Source: Paraburkholderia sp. PGU19 (GTDB taxonomy: Bacteria; Pseudomonadota; Gammaproteobacteria; Burkholderiales; Burkholderiaceae). Taken from it: DNA of 64,000 bases. The notes below the pieces were generated by a model that was not told where the DNA came from, did not search any database, and was given only the letters and a program-made list of their open reading frames with translations. Location of the stretch: NCBI RefSeq assembly GCF_013426915.1, contig NZ_AP023180.1, forward strand, positions 2,643,318 through 2,707,317, read 5' to 3'. Shown here one piece after another: positions 8,758 to 17,154 of this stretch (position 1 is the stretch's first letter; every line of letters begins with the position of its first letter). The position numbers and the translations under genes were made by a program.

Positions 8758-9588
8758 TCACTTCGTCTTCGGGTCTTCGAAGTGGCCGTCGGCAGCGAAC
8801 TGACCGCCCTGGCAGCGCACGGCGGGATGTCGCGGGTCGCCTACAGGCGTGTTCGCATAGACTTCGGCGCGATACGCATCGGCGGAGTCCTTCGGACGAT
8901 AGCCCAGATAGCCCGCCTGCGTGTTGTCCCAGAAGTTCGCGCTGTTGTTCGAATTGCCATACACGATCATGTGACCGACGCTCGGCGTCATGATCGACTG
9001 GATGCACAGATGCGAAAAATCGTCGTAGGAGAGCCACGTCGCCAGCATGCGGCGGTCGACCGGTTTCGGAAAGCACGAGCCGATGCGCAGACAGACGGAT
9101 TCGATGCCGAACTTGTCGAAGTAATAGCGCGACAGGTTCTCGACGAAGGTCTTGCTGACACCATACAGGCTGTCCGGTCGTTGCGGCGAGTTGGCGTCGA
9201 TGGTTTGCGTGCATTCGTAAAAGCCGATTGCATGCACCGAGCTCGCATAGATGACACGCTTCACGCCTGCTTGCCGTGCGCCTTCGTAGATGTTGTAGCT
9301 GCCGACGATGTTCGAATCCAGAATCACCTGGAAGGTGTTCTCGCGCGGCGCGCCGCCCAGATGGATCACCATGTCGACGCCCTTGAGCATGTCGAACACG
9401 GCATCGCGGTCGGCAAGATCGCAGATGAAGTGCTTTTCGTTCTTGCGTACTTCGCCCAATGACTGGCGATCACTCAGACTGAGCGTCTCCGCATACGGCC
9501 GCAGCGACTCGCGCAGCACGGAACCGAGCGCGCCGCTGGCACCCGTGATCAGGATGTTCTTGAACGGAGGCTTGGTAATGTCGGTCAT
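8758..9588 (-). CDS. NAD-dependent epimerase/dehydratase family, uronate dehydrogenase-like
   Basis: Protein of 276 residues, extended SDR. ILITGASGALGSVLRESLRP carries the GxxGxxG cofactor loop; CDLADRDAVFDML, IYASSVHAIGFYE and catalytic DSLYGVSK (Tyr-x-x-x-Lys) follow. The pattern from SYDDFSHL through GNSNNSANFWDN strongly resembles uronate dehydrogenases, which oxidise galacturonate or glucuronate to the aldarolactone with NAD. The assignment is by recalled family pattern, so a related sugar or cyclic substrate is possible. It lies 12 bp after hyuB in the same operon. Confidence 0.85.
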   Translation of the reverse strand: MTDITKPPFKNILITGASGALGSVLRESLRPYAETLSLSDRQSLGEVRKNEKHFICDLADRDAVFDMLKGVDMVIHLGGAPRENTFQVILDSNIVGSYNIYEGARQAGVKRVIYASSVHAIGFYECTQTIDANSPQRPDSLYGVSKTFVENLSRYYFDKFGIESVCLRIGSCFPKPVDRRMLATWLSYDDFSHLCIQSIMTPSVGHMIVYGNSNNSANFWDNTQAGYLGYRPKDSADAYRAEVYANTPVGDPRHPAVRCQGGQFAADGHFEDPKTK

Positions 9589-9600
9589 GTGCGGGGCTCC

Positions 9601-11283
9601 TTACTGGTTGTTCGATGCGCTGAGGGCGTCGGGCGTGACACCGTAGTCGTCCCGCAACTGAGCTTCAGAGATGTATTCGTTGCGGATGTCGCGAAGCAGG
9701 GCTTCACGTTCGCGTTCGGCGGGCGAGCCGACGCCGCCGCCGCCAGGCAGCGACAGCACGACGCGTTCATGTTCGGCGACTGTCTGCGTGCCTTTGCCCT
9801 TCATCTTCGTGCCGTCCGATAGCGTGACCTGACCCGGCGCGCCCGACTTGCCGCCGGACTGTCCACGCGCGGGATGATCGATGCGATCGAACATCGCGTT
9901 GAAGCGGAAGTGGTAGCCGGCGCGTGGACCAATCTCGACGATCTGGCCAAGACCGCCGCGCAGTTTGCCGGCGCCGCCCGAGCCCGAGCGCATTTCCTTG
10001 CGCCACACGACAATCGGCCCGACCTGTTCCGTCGCTTCAACCGACATCGCGTGCACGCCGCTCGGGAACGCCGTGGCCGACAGGCCATCCAGTTCAGCGC
10101 GCGCACCCGTGCCGCCGCTGTTGAACATCAGGATTTCGCTTCCTTTCAGGCCCGAATCTTCGCGCACGGGACGCGCGCTGACGTGCAGGTTCCAGAGCGC
10201 GCCCGAACCTTCAGCAGGCACGCGGTCCGGCAGGATCTTGTGCAACGCGCCCAGCACCAGATCGGGCACGAAGTGGCCCAGCACGTGACGCACGGCAACG
10301 GGGCTGGGACGTTGCGCGTTGAGGATGCAGCCTTCGGGTGCCTGAACGCGGAACGGTTCGAGCGACGCGGCATTGTTCGGCACTTCCGGCGCGATGATGC
10401 ATTTAAGGCCATAGCACGCGTAGGCTTTGGCGTACAGCAACGGAACGTTGATGCCGAACGGGCTCGCGGGAGACGTACCCGCAAAGTCCGCCAGCAGATG
10501 ATCGTCGGCGACGGTGAGCGTGACGTTGAGCTTGACAGGTGTGTCGTACCCGTCGAGCGTCATATCGTTGGTCTCGACGCCCTTGGGCAGTGCGGCGATA
10601 CGTTCGAGAGTCGCTTCGCGGCTGCGCGCAAGAATGAACTCGCCAATGCCTTCGACATCCTTCAGATCGAATTCCTTGAGCATCTCCAGCAGACGCTTGT
10701 GCCCCGTCTCATTGCACGAGGCAAGCGCGTAAAGATCGCCCACCACCTTGTCGGCTTCGCGCACATTGTTGCGCACGATATTGATCAGGTCGCGGTTGAC
10801 TTCGCCGCGCTCGATCAGCTTCATGATCGGAACGAAAAGACCTTCCTCATAGATTTCGCGCGAGTCTGGACCAAAGCCGCGTCCGCCGATATCCACCACG
10901 TGTGCGGTGCTCGCGAAATAGCCGATCAGTTCGCCGTTGACAAACGACGGCGACACGACTGTGAAGTCATGCAGATGGCCAGTACCTTTCCAGGGATCAT
11001 TGGTCAGATAGACGTCGCCTTCGTACATCCGGTCAACGCCGATTGCATTCATGAAATGCTCGACGGCTTCGGCCATCGTATTCACGTGACCGGGCGTGCC
11101 CGTGACCGCTTGCGCGAGCATGCGGCCGCGCTTGTCGAAAATACCGGCGGAAAGATCGCCTGCCTCGCGCACGCTGGTGCTGAACGCCGTGCGGATCAGA
11201 GCCATCGCCTGTTCTTCGACGACGGAGATCAGGCGGTTCCACATCACCTGCATGTGGATGGTGTCGAGATTGCTGAGAGACAT
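9601..11283 (-). CDS. Hydantoinase B / oxoprolinase family protein
   Basis: Protein of 560 residues, full length for HyuB. It starts DTIHMQVMWNRLISVVEEQA and contains TAFSTSVREAGDLSAGIFD and LTNDPWKGTGHLHDFTVV, hallmark N-terminal motifs of the family; LSLPGGGGVGSP lies near the C-terminus. With HyuA it forms ATP-dependent enzymes that open cyclic amides (5-oxoproline, N-methylhydantoin) or carboxylate ketones (acetone/acetophenone carboxylase relatives). Start 11283 has the family N-terminus and AGGAGTAGAAC upstream. It lies 14 bp downstream of hyuA, translated as a pair. The specific substrate is not readable. Confidence 0.93.
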   Translation of the reverse strand: MSLSNLDTIHMQVMWNRLISVVEEQAMALIRTAFSTSVREAGDLSAGIFDKRGRMLAQAVTGTPGHVNTMAEAVEHFMNAIGVDRMYEGDVYLTNDPWKGTGHLHDFTVVSPSFVNGELIGYFASTAHVVDIGGRGFGPDSREIYEEGLFVPIMKLIERGEVNRDLINIVRNNVREADKVVGDLYALASCNETGHKRLLEMLKEFDLKDVEGIGEFILARSREATLERIAALPKGVETNDMTLDGYDTPVKLNVTLTVADDHLLADFAGTSPASPFGINVPLLYAKAYACYGLKCIIAPEVPNNAASLEPFRVQAPEGCILNAQRPSPVAVRHVLGHFVPDLVLGALHKILPDRVPAEGSGALWNLHVSARPVREDSGLKGSEILMFNSGGTGARAELDGLSATAFPSGVHAMSVEATEQVGPIVVWRKEMRSGSGGAGKLRGGLGQIVEIGPRAGYHFRFNAMFDRIDHPARGQSGGKSGAPGQVTLSDGTKMKGKGTQTVAEHERVVLSLPGGGGVGSPAEREREALLRDIRNEYISEAQLRDDYGVTPDALSASNNQ

Positions 11284-11297
11284 GGTTCTACTCCTGA

Positions 11298-13397
11298 TTA
11301 CTGGGCGGCGTTCAGTTCTTTGGCGACCACGAGCAGGCAGCCGTCGGGCTGCACCGTCGCATCGAAGGAGGACGTGACCAGCGTCGACGTTTCGGGTTCG
11401 ACGATGATCGCGGGGCCCGTCACGCTTTCGCCGACCTTCAGCGACGCACGTTCGACAATGGCGGCATCGACGAAGCGATGCAGCGCTGCATCGAAGATCC
11501 TGCGAGACTTCGGCGCGACCACCGCGTCGCGTGACGTCACGAGTTGCAGGCGTTCGACAGGCGGCAGCGGCGAGCTTGCCTTGACTGCCCAGCTGACGAT
11601 TTCAATGTCGAGACCATCGATGGGACGGCCGAAGTACTGCGTATAAGCCTTGGTGAACGATTCCGTGAAGGTCGTGCGATCGTCGGCAGTGAAACGGCGG
11701 TGCGCAATGGTCACGGGAATTTCCCAGCCTTGACCGACGTAGCGCATGAAGGCCTTGATTTCGACCACGGGCTCGGCTTCCCCCGAGCCCTGACGCGCGA
11801 AATGCACGGGTTCCGTGCTCAACTGATCGATGATCCTGTTGATCGCGTCGGCGTCGAACGCATTGAAGCGCATGCTGGCGCTACGCACGCTTTCGTAGCC
11901 GAACGGCGCGCGCAAAAAGCCGATCGCCGAGCCAACGCCCGCGCCGGGCGGGACGATGAACTTTTTGATGCCGCTCTTTTCGCACAGACGCGCGGCGTGA
12001 AGCGGGCCTGCGCCGCCGAACGTAATCATCGTGTAGCCGCTGATGTCCTTGCCGCTTTCGACGGCATGCACGCGGGCCGCGTTGCTCATGTTCTCGTCGA
12101 CGACTTCGGCTACGCCGTAGGCCGCTTCCTCGGCATTGAGGTTGATCGAGCCGCCTACCTCGCTGAGCATCGCGCTCGCGGCGTTGTCGGTGGAAAGCTG
12201 GATCGAACCGCCTGCGAAGTTTGAAGGATCGAGGCGGCCCAGCAACAGGTCGGCATCGGTGACGGTCGGCTGCGTGCCGCCGCGCTGATAACAGGCAGGG
12301 CCGGGTTCGGATGCGGCACTGTGCGGGCCGACACGGATCTGACGCATCACATCGAGCGATGCAATTGAACCGCCGCCCGCGCCGATCTCCACCATTTCCA
12401 CCACGGGGATCGAGATCGGCATGCCGCTGCCTTTCTTGAAACGGTACGTGCGGGCCACTTCGAAGGTGTTGGCCGTCTTCGGCGTCAGGTCGTCGATCAG
12501 GCAGATTTTCGCAGTCGTGCCGCCCATGTCGAACGAGAGAACGGTATTCAGATCGTAGCGCGCAGCGATATGCGCGGCGAAAATCGCGCCGCCAGCCGGG
12601 CCCGACTCCACGAGACGGACGGGAAACTCGGAGGCGCTTTCAATCGAGACGATGCCGCCACCCGAATGAATGATGAAGATCGGGCACAGCGCGCCGGCTT
12701 CACGGACCTTACCGAGCAGGCGGTCCAGGTAGGACTTCATGATCGGGCGCACATACGCGTTCGCGCAGACCGTGTTGAAACGTTCGAACTCGCGAATCTG
12801 TGGCGATACCTCGCTCGAAATCGATACGGAGACATGCGGCAGGCGTCGTTCGATCGCTTCGCGCACCATACGCTCGTGCGCGCCATTCACGTACGCATGA
12901 ATGAAGCCGACGGCGACACTTTCATAGCCGCCCCGTTCGATGCGATCGACGATGGTCTCGATCTCGGCTTCCGTCGGCGCGAGCAGGACGCCGCCTTGCG
13001 CGTCGATACGTTCGCCGAGCGTAAAACGATCGCAGCGTTCGATCAGCGGAGGCGGGAGCTTGATATTCAGATCATATTGTTCGAAGCGGTTTTCGGTCCG
13101 CATTTCGATCGTGTCGCGGAACCCTTGCGTGGTGACGAAGGCCGTTCTAGCGCCGCGCCGTTCGATGAGCGCGTTGGTGGCGAGCGTGGTGCCGTGGATG
13201 ATGACGCCGATGTCCTTCAGCGCGATGCCAGCCTTGTCGGCGACGATGCCGACGCCTTTGATGATGGCGCGCTCGGGCGCCGTGTAATCCGTGAGGATCT
13301 TCGTGGAAAACAGTTCTCCACCAAGTTCCAGCGCAACGTCGGTGAAGGTTCCACCGATATCAACACCCACTCGCGCCTTGTCGTGACTGGCCACCAT
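11298..13397 (-). CDS. Hydantoinase A / oxoprolinase family protein
   Basis: About 699 residues. The N-terminal phosphate-binding loop RVGVDIGGTFTDVAL (residues 8-22), HGTTLATNALIERRG, the central SFDMGGTTAKICLI and EIGAGGGSIAS are the ATPase signatures of HyuA. It supplies the ATP-dependent half of a HyuA-HyuB enzyme acting on a cyclic amide or a related substrate. The frame is open to 13514, but the start at 13397 follows AGGAGAG and gives the normal family N-terminus. It is the first gene of a minus-strand operon running to at least the SDR gene ending at 5968, and it diverges from etfB. Confidence 0.94.
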   Translation of the reverse strand: MVASHDKARVGVDIGGTFTDVALELGGELFSTKILTDYTAPERAIIKGVGIVADKAGIALKDIGVIIHGTTLATNALIERRGARTAFVTTQGFRDTIEMRTENRFEQYDLNIKLPPPLIERCDRFTLGERIDAQGGVLLAPTEAEIETIVDRIERGGYESVAVGFIHAYVNGAHERMVREAIERRLPHVSVSISSEVSPQIREFERFNTVCANAYVRPIMKSYLDRLLGKVREAGALCPIFIIHSGGGIVSIESASEFPVRLVESGPAGGAIFAAHIAARYDLNTVLSFDMGGTTAKICLIDDLTPKTANTFEVARTYRFKKGSGMPISIPVVEMVEIGAGGGSIASLDVMRQIRVGPHSAASEPGPACYQRGGTQPTVTDADLLLGRLDPSNFAGGSIQLSTDNAASAMLSEVGGSINLNAEEAAYGVAEVVDENMSNAARVHAVESGKDISGYTMITFGGAGPLHAARLCEKSGIKKFIVPPGAGVGSAIGFLRAPFGYESVRSASMRFNAFDADAINRIIDQLSTEPVHFARQGSGEAEPVVEIKAFMRYVGQGWEIPVTIAHRRFTADDRTTFTESFTKAYTQYFGRPIDGLDIEIVSWAVKASSPLPPVERLQLVTSRDAVVAPKSRRIFDAALHRFVDAAIVERASLKVGESVTGPAIIVEPETSTLVTSSFDATVQPDGCLLVVAKELNAAQ

Positions 13398-13790
13398 GAC
13401 TCTCCTGTTTAAAACCATGACATGCGCCGGGGCGTGCCCGGCGAAACACTTCCCGTGAAGCACTCTGGATGGCGTTTTGGCCTCCCAGTCCGGGTCTTCG
13501 CCATCCGTCTCCAACAGCGTCGAACCGGTTAATTTTTGATCGTTGACATATGATGAGTGACGTCCTACAGTGCTGTCAACACGAACAAATTAACTTTGTG
13601 CTTCCGGACCGCCGTCGATCCTTGTTTGTGCATGCTATTTCATTGATTTATAAGGGGTTGTGCGGTTTATGCCTGGATCGGGTGAAGCGGCTTTCGGTGC
13701 GCGCGAGTGACTATACCTATAGGCGAAAAATTTTCTAAGTTCCAATTTTTCACCATTTTTGTGTGATGCGGACTAACGGAGTTGCAAGGG
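13398..13790. other. Divergent promoter region, hyuA / etfB, 393 bp
   Basis: The half nearest etfB is AT-rich and holds no convincing gene; a 62-codon frame at 13550-13738 has no recognisable product. It includes a TTGACATATGATGAG site (separate entry). GGAG at 13778 serves etfB and AGGAGAG at 13401-13407 (minus strand) serves hyuA. AT-rich runs at 13725-13765 just before etfB may be promoter elements. Confidence 0.55.
13543..13571 (+). promoter_or_regulatory. Putative GntR operator / promoter, site C
   Basis: TTGACATATGATGAG matches the site upstream of the livK-like gene at 3620 over 11 bases, with the shared upstream TTTTTGATC. TTGACA followed after 17 bp by TACAGT (four of six -10 consensus bases) could be a plus-strand promoter toward etfBA. 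The same place suits control of hyuA on the other strand. The regulator is inferred to be the GntR protein of the cluster. Confidence 0.5.
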
Positions 13791-14540
13791 ATGAAGATTC
13801 TTGTGCCAGTCAAGAGAGTGGTTGACTACAACGTGAAGGTCCGCGTGAAGTCGGATAACACGGGTGTCGATATTGCGAACGTGAAGATGTCGATGAATCC
13901 GTTCGATGAAATCGCTGTTGAAGAAGCGGTGCGGTTGAAGGAGGCGGGTGTTGTCAGTGAGGTTGTTGCTGTGTCTTGCGGTGTCGCGCAGTGTCAGGAA
14001 ACGCTGCGTACGGCACTGGCGATCGGCGCGGATCGCGCTGTGTTGATCGAGTCGAATGAGGAACTTCAACCGCTGGCGGTTGCGAAGCTTTTGAAAGCAC
14101 TGGTCGGCAAGGAACAGCCTTCGCTCGTGATTCTCGGCAAGCAAGCTATCGACGACGACTCCAATCAGACGGGCCAGATGCTCGCTGCGCTGGCCAATCT
14201 GCCGCAGGCGACATTTGCATCGAAAGTTGTCGTGGTGGACGGCAAGGCGACGGTGTCGCGTGAAGTCGATGGCGGCGCGGAAACGTTGTCGCTGACGTTG
14301 CCGGCAGTTATCACAACCGATCTGCGTCTGAACGAACCGCGCTACGTGACGCTGCCCAACATCATGAAGGCAAAGAAGAAGCCGCTCGAAATCGTGACGC
14401 CTGAAGACCTGGGCGTCGATGTTACGCCGCGGCTGAAGACGCTGAAAGTCAGCGAGCCGCCGAAGCGCTCGGCTGGCGTGAAGGTGGCCGACGTAAAGAC
14501 GCTGGTCGAGAAGCTCAAGACCGAAGCCAAAGTTCTCTGA
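13791..14540 (+). CDS. etfB: Electron transfer flavoprotein beta subunit
   Basis: Protein of 249 residues, the standard EtfB length. [20 protein letters not shown] at the N-terminus and [11 protein letters not shown] and [12 protein letters not shown] further in are typical; a nucleotide-binding role (AMP) is known for the family. EtfB with EtfA shuttles electrons from flavin dehydrogenases (acyl-CoA, sarcosine and dimethylglycine types) to ETF-ubiquinone oxidoreductase. The TTG at 13782 is rejected in favour of ATG 13791 because GGAG lies at 13778 and the family begins MKILV. etfA follows after 15 bp. Confidence 0.96.
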   Translation: MKILVPVKRVVDYNVKVRVKSDNTGVDIANVKMSMNPFDEIAVEEAVRLKEAGVVSEVVAVSCGVAQCQETLRTALAIGADRAVLIESNEELQPLAVAKLLKALVGKEQPSLVILGKQAIDDDSNQTGQMLAALANLPQATFASKVVVVDGKATVSREVDGGAETLSLTLPAVITTDLRLNEPRYVTLPNIMKAKKKPLEIVTPEDLGVDVTPRLKTLKVSEPPKRSAGVKVADVKTLVEKLKTEAKVL

Positions 14541-14555
14541 AGCACGGAAAAGAAC

Positions 14556-15488
14556 ATGACGATTCTGGTAATTGCCGAACACGACAACGCGGCGCTGAAG
14601 TCCGCGACGCTGAATACGGTTGCTGCCGCGCAGAAGATCGGTGGCGACGTTCATGTGCTGGTGGCGGGTCACAACGCACAAGTTGCGGCCGATGCCGCTG
14701 CAAAGGTGGCGTGCGTGTCGAAAGTGCTGCTCGCCGATGCACCGCAACTGGCGGCTGGCCTCGCGGAAAACGTCGAGACGACGGTGCTGAATATCGCGAA
14801 GGATTATTCTCACATCCTCGCGCCGGCGACGGCTTACGGCAAGAACATCGCGCCGCGCATCGCGGCAAAGCTCGACGTCGCGCAGATCAGCGACATCACC
14901 GCCGTGGTCAGCGCCGATACATTCGAGCGCCCGATCTATGCTGGCAACGCAATCGCTACGGTTCAATCTCAAGACCCGATCAAGGTCATCACAGTGCGCG
15001 CAACAGGCTTCGAGCCCGTTGCAGCGGAAGGCGGCAGTGCATCCATCGAGAAGATCGACGCAGCGGCAGACGCAGGCATCTCGCAGTTCGTGAGCCGCGA
15101 AGTCACGAAGCTGGATCGTCCGGAACTGACGAGCGCGAAGATCATTGTTTCGGGCGGTCGTGGTCTGGGCAGCGGCGAGAACTACACGAAAGTGCTGGAG
15201 CCGTTGGCAGACACACTACAGGCCGCGTTGGGCGCATCGCGTGCAGCCGTCGATGCTGGCTACGTGCCGAACGACTATCAGGTCGGTCAAACTGGCAAGA
15301 TCGTCGCGCCGCAACTGTACATCGCAGTCGGCATCTCCGGCGCGATCCAGCATCTGGCGGGCATGAAGGACTCGAAGGTCATCGTCGCAATCAACAAGGA
15401 CGAAGAAGCACCGATTTTCAGCGTCGCGGACTACGGGCTGGTTGGCGATCTGTTCGGCGCCGTGCCGTCACTCGTTGCCGAACTGTAG
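14556..15488 (+). CDS. etfA: Electron transfer flavoprotein alpha subunit
   Basis: Protein of 310 residues, full-length EtfA. The C-terminal FAD-binding domain shows [33 protein letters not shown] and [20 protein letters not shown], the ETF-alpha signature. It binds the FAD that carries electrons from dehydrogenases to the quinone pool. It forms an operon with etfB. The adjacent DAO-type oxidoreductase operon is a likely electron donor, though housekeeping use in fatty acid oxidation is equally possible. Confidence 0.97.
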   Translation: MTILVIAEHDNAALKSATLNTVAAAQKIGGDVHVLVAGHNAQVAADAAAKVACVSKVLLADAPQLAAGLAENVETTVLNIAKDYSHILAPATAYGKNIAPRIAAKLDVAQISDITAVVSADTFERPIYAGNAIATVQSQDPIKVITVRATGFEPVAAEGGSASIEKIDAAADAGISQFVSREVTKLDRPELTSAKIIVSGGRGLGSGENYTKVLEPLADTLQAALGASRAAVDAGYVPNDYQVGQTGKIVAPQLYIAVGISGAIQHLAGMKDSKVIVAINKDEEAPIFSVADYGLVGDLFGAVPSLVAEL

Positions 15489-15593
15489 GTTCTCTTTCAC
15501 CCGACAACCATGCAAACAACGGTTGACCATGCATCCAGCCGATGTGCAGCCTGACAACGTTCTTGCAATCTATAAACCTGGAGAGAATTCAGC

Positions 15594-16376
15594 ATGATTT
15601 CCACCACTGATCCGCACATCAACCGCAAGCCACGGAATATTTCGCAGGTGGAATGGGATACGCGTGTTCAGCTTGCCGCTGCCTATCGGCTCGCAGCGAA
15701 GTTCGAATTGACCGATCTGATCTACACGCATATCTCGGCGCGGGTGCCCGGCACCAATGACCAGTTTCTGATCAATCCGCACGGCTGGTTCTTCGATGAA
15801 ATCACCGCGTCGTCGCTGGTGAAGATCGACGTGAATGGCAATCCGATCGGAGACGACCGTTTCGAAGTGAACGCGGCCGGTTTTACGATTCATAGCGCGC
15901 TGCATCAGGCGCGACACGACGTCGAGTGCGTCGTTCATTTGCACACGACATACGGCATGGCAGTGGCGGCGATGGAATGCGGTCTGCTGCCGCTGAACCA
16001 GATCAGCATGCAGTTCTATAACCGTGTTGCCTATCACGAGTATGAAGGCATCTCGCTCGAACTCGATGAGCGTGAACGGATTGTCGCGTCGATCGGCAAA
16101 AAGGACTATCTGATTCTGCGCAATCACGGCTTGCTGACGACGGGGCGTTCGGTCGCCGAAGCGTTCACGCGTATGTACTACCTCAACAAGGCATGCGAAA
16201 TCCAGGTTGCGACGCTGTCGGCGGGGCAGAAGGTCGTGATTCCCTCTCCCGAAGTATGTGAGCACGCCGCCAAACAGCACGACGACTATGCCTACCTCGA
16301 TACGGTGCATCTGGACCGCGAATGGACGGCGCTGTTGCGACTGCTCGATCGGGATGGCGGGAACTACCGGGTTTGA
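15594..16376 (+). CDS. Class II aldolase/adducin family protein
   Basis: Protein of 260 residues. A class II aldolase domain carries zinc-ligand motifs VVHLHTTYGMAVAAM (His-x-His type) and LRNHGLLTTGRSVAEAF (His). AraD/FucA-like members cleave or epimerise sugar phosphates; others in this group with the IYTHISARVPG N-terminus are decarboxylase- or adducin-like with unknown substrates. GAGAGAATTCAGC precedes ATG 15594. It follows etfA by 105 bp, so it may be co-transcribed with etfBA and belong to the same catabolic block (inference). Confidence 0.88.
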   Translation: MISTTDPHINRKPRNISQVEWDTRVQLAAAYRLAAKFELTDLIYTHISARVPGTNDQFLINPHGWFFDEITASSLVKIDVNGNPIGDDRFEVNAAGFTIHSALHQARHDVECVVHLHTTYGMAVAAMECGLLPLNQISMQFYNRVAYHEYEGISLELDERERIVASIGKKDYLILRNHGLLTTGRSVAEAFTRMYYLNKACEIQVATLSAGQKVVIPSPEVCEHAAKQHDDYAYLDTVHLDREWTALLRLLDRDGGNYRV

Positions 16377-16569
16377 TCTTTTCGATGCACAGTGACGGCT
16401 CGCAGTGTTGGCATACGAATTCTTCGCAACTCGCAGCGTCGAACTAAGGGGGCTGCGATTTCCTTTCTCACTGCGTTGGCGCGCTGAACGCGGGGTGCAC
16501 CGTTTGTCGAAGAGTCGCCGCGAAACTTGCTGCAGGCACGGTGCGGAAGTCCGCGTTTGTCTGGAAGAG

Positions 16570-17022
16570 ATGTTTGACGTCAGCATGATGCCGGACGAGA
16601 CGGGCGCAGTCACCGGGCGACTCGAAATCGACCTGGACGTTAGCGATGCGGAGGCGGAGCCAGACTGGAATGCTCTCGCGGCAGCGCTTTCTTCAAATGT
16701 GCGCGGCGTTGGCCTGGCGCTGACTCAAACCATGTTCCGGTTTCCGTGGCACGGTTGGAAGCTGGAGGCCGTTGCAGCGCGACTGGATACGACGCCTCGT
16801 ATGTTGCAGATGGCGCTGTTTCGTGAGGCGTACAGTTTCGACGCGACGCTCAGACGCTGCCGACGGTTGAACTCGCTGCTTCAGATCGGTCACGCACACT
16901 GCACATTCTCACCAGCCAGAAAAGACCAAAGGGGATGTGTTCCATTTCTCGCCCCGAATCTAACCGATGCGATCCACAGATCGCACATGGAGTTGAGACG
17001 CTTCAGCGCAACCCAATCGTGA
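16570..17022 (+). CDS. AraC-like helix-turn-helix protein, probably truncated
   Basis: About 150 residues from ATG 16570 (GGAAGAG upstream). A single helix-turn-helix resembling the first AraC motif is visible: LEAVAARLDTTPRMLQMALF followed by REAYSFDATLRRCRRLNSLL. The second AraC helix-turn-helix and a recognisable effector domain are missing, and the last 45 residues look non-native (CTFSPARKDQRGC). It may be a gene remnant or a short regulator. The frame is open upstream to 16405 but that part has no family resemblance. Confidence 0.45.
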   Translation: MFDVSMMPDETGAVTGRLEIDLDVSDAEAEPDWNALAAALSSNVRGVGLALTQTMFRFPWHGWKLEAVAARLDTTPRMLQMALFREAYSFDATLRRCRRLNSLLQIGHAHCTFSPARKDQRGCVPFLAPNLTDAIHRSHMELRRFSATQS

Positions 17023-17154
17023 GTCTTCCACTGCGATGTCGACTGCAGTTCTCCACACGAGAAGGCCGAAGACGCGCGGTTGCTTGCGCTTTAGACGATG
17101 GCTTAAAGCGGACGCGAGTGCTCGCTTCCACGTACAAGGAATTCAGGAAGACAC

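Noticed and set aside
7526..9214. Long N-terminal extension of the FAD oxidoreductase to 9214
   Set aside because: The extension overlaps the uronate-dehydrogenase-like gene on the same strand in another frame and has no similarity; the FAD motif starts right after 8722.
9874..11646. 590-codon open frame on the plus strand
   Set aside because: It runs opposite hyuB and hyuA with no recognisable motif; the minus-strand genes are unambiguous.
13550..13738. 62-codon frame in the hyuA/etfB gap
   Set aside because: No RBS, no family, and it overlaps the putative operator region.
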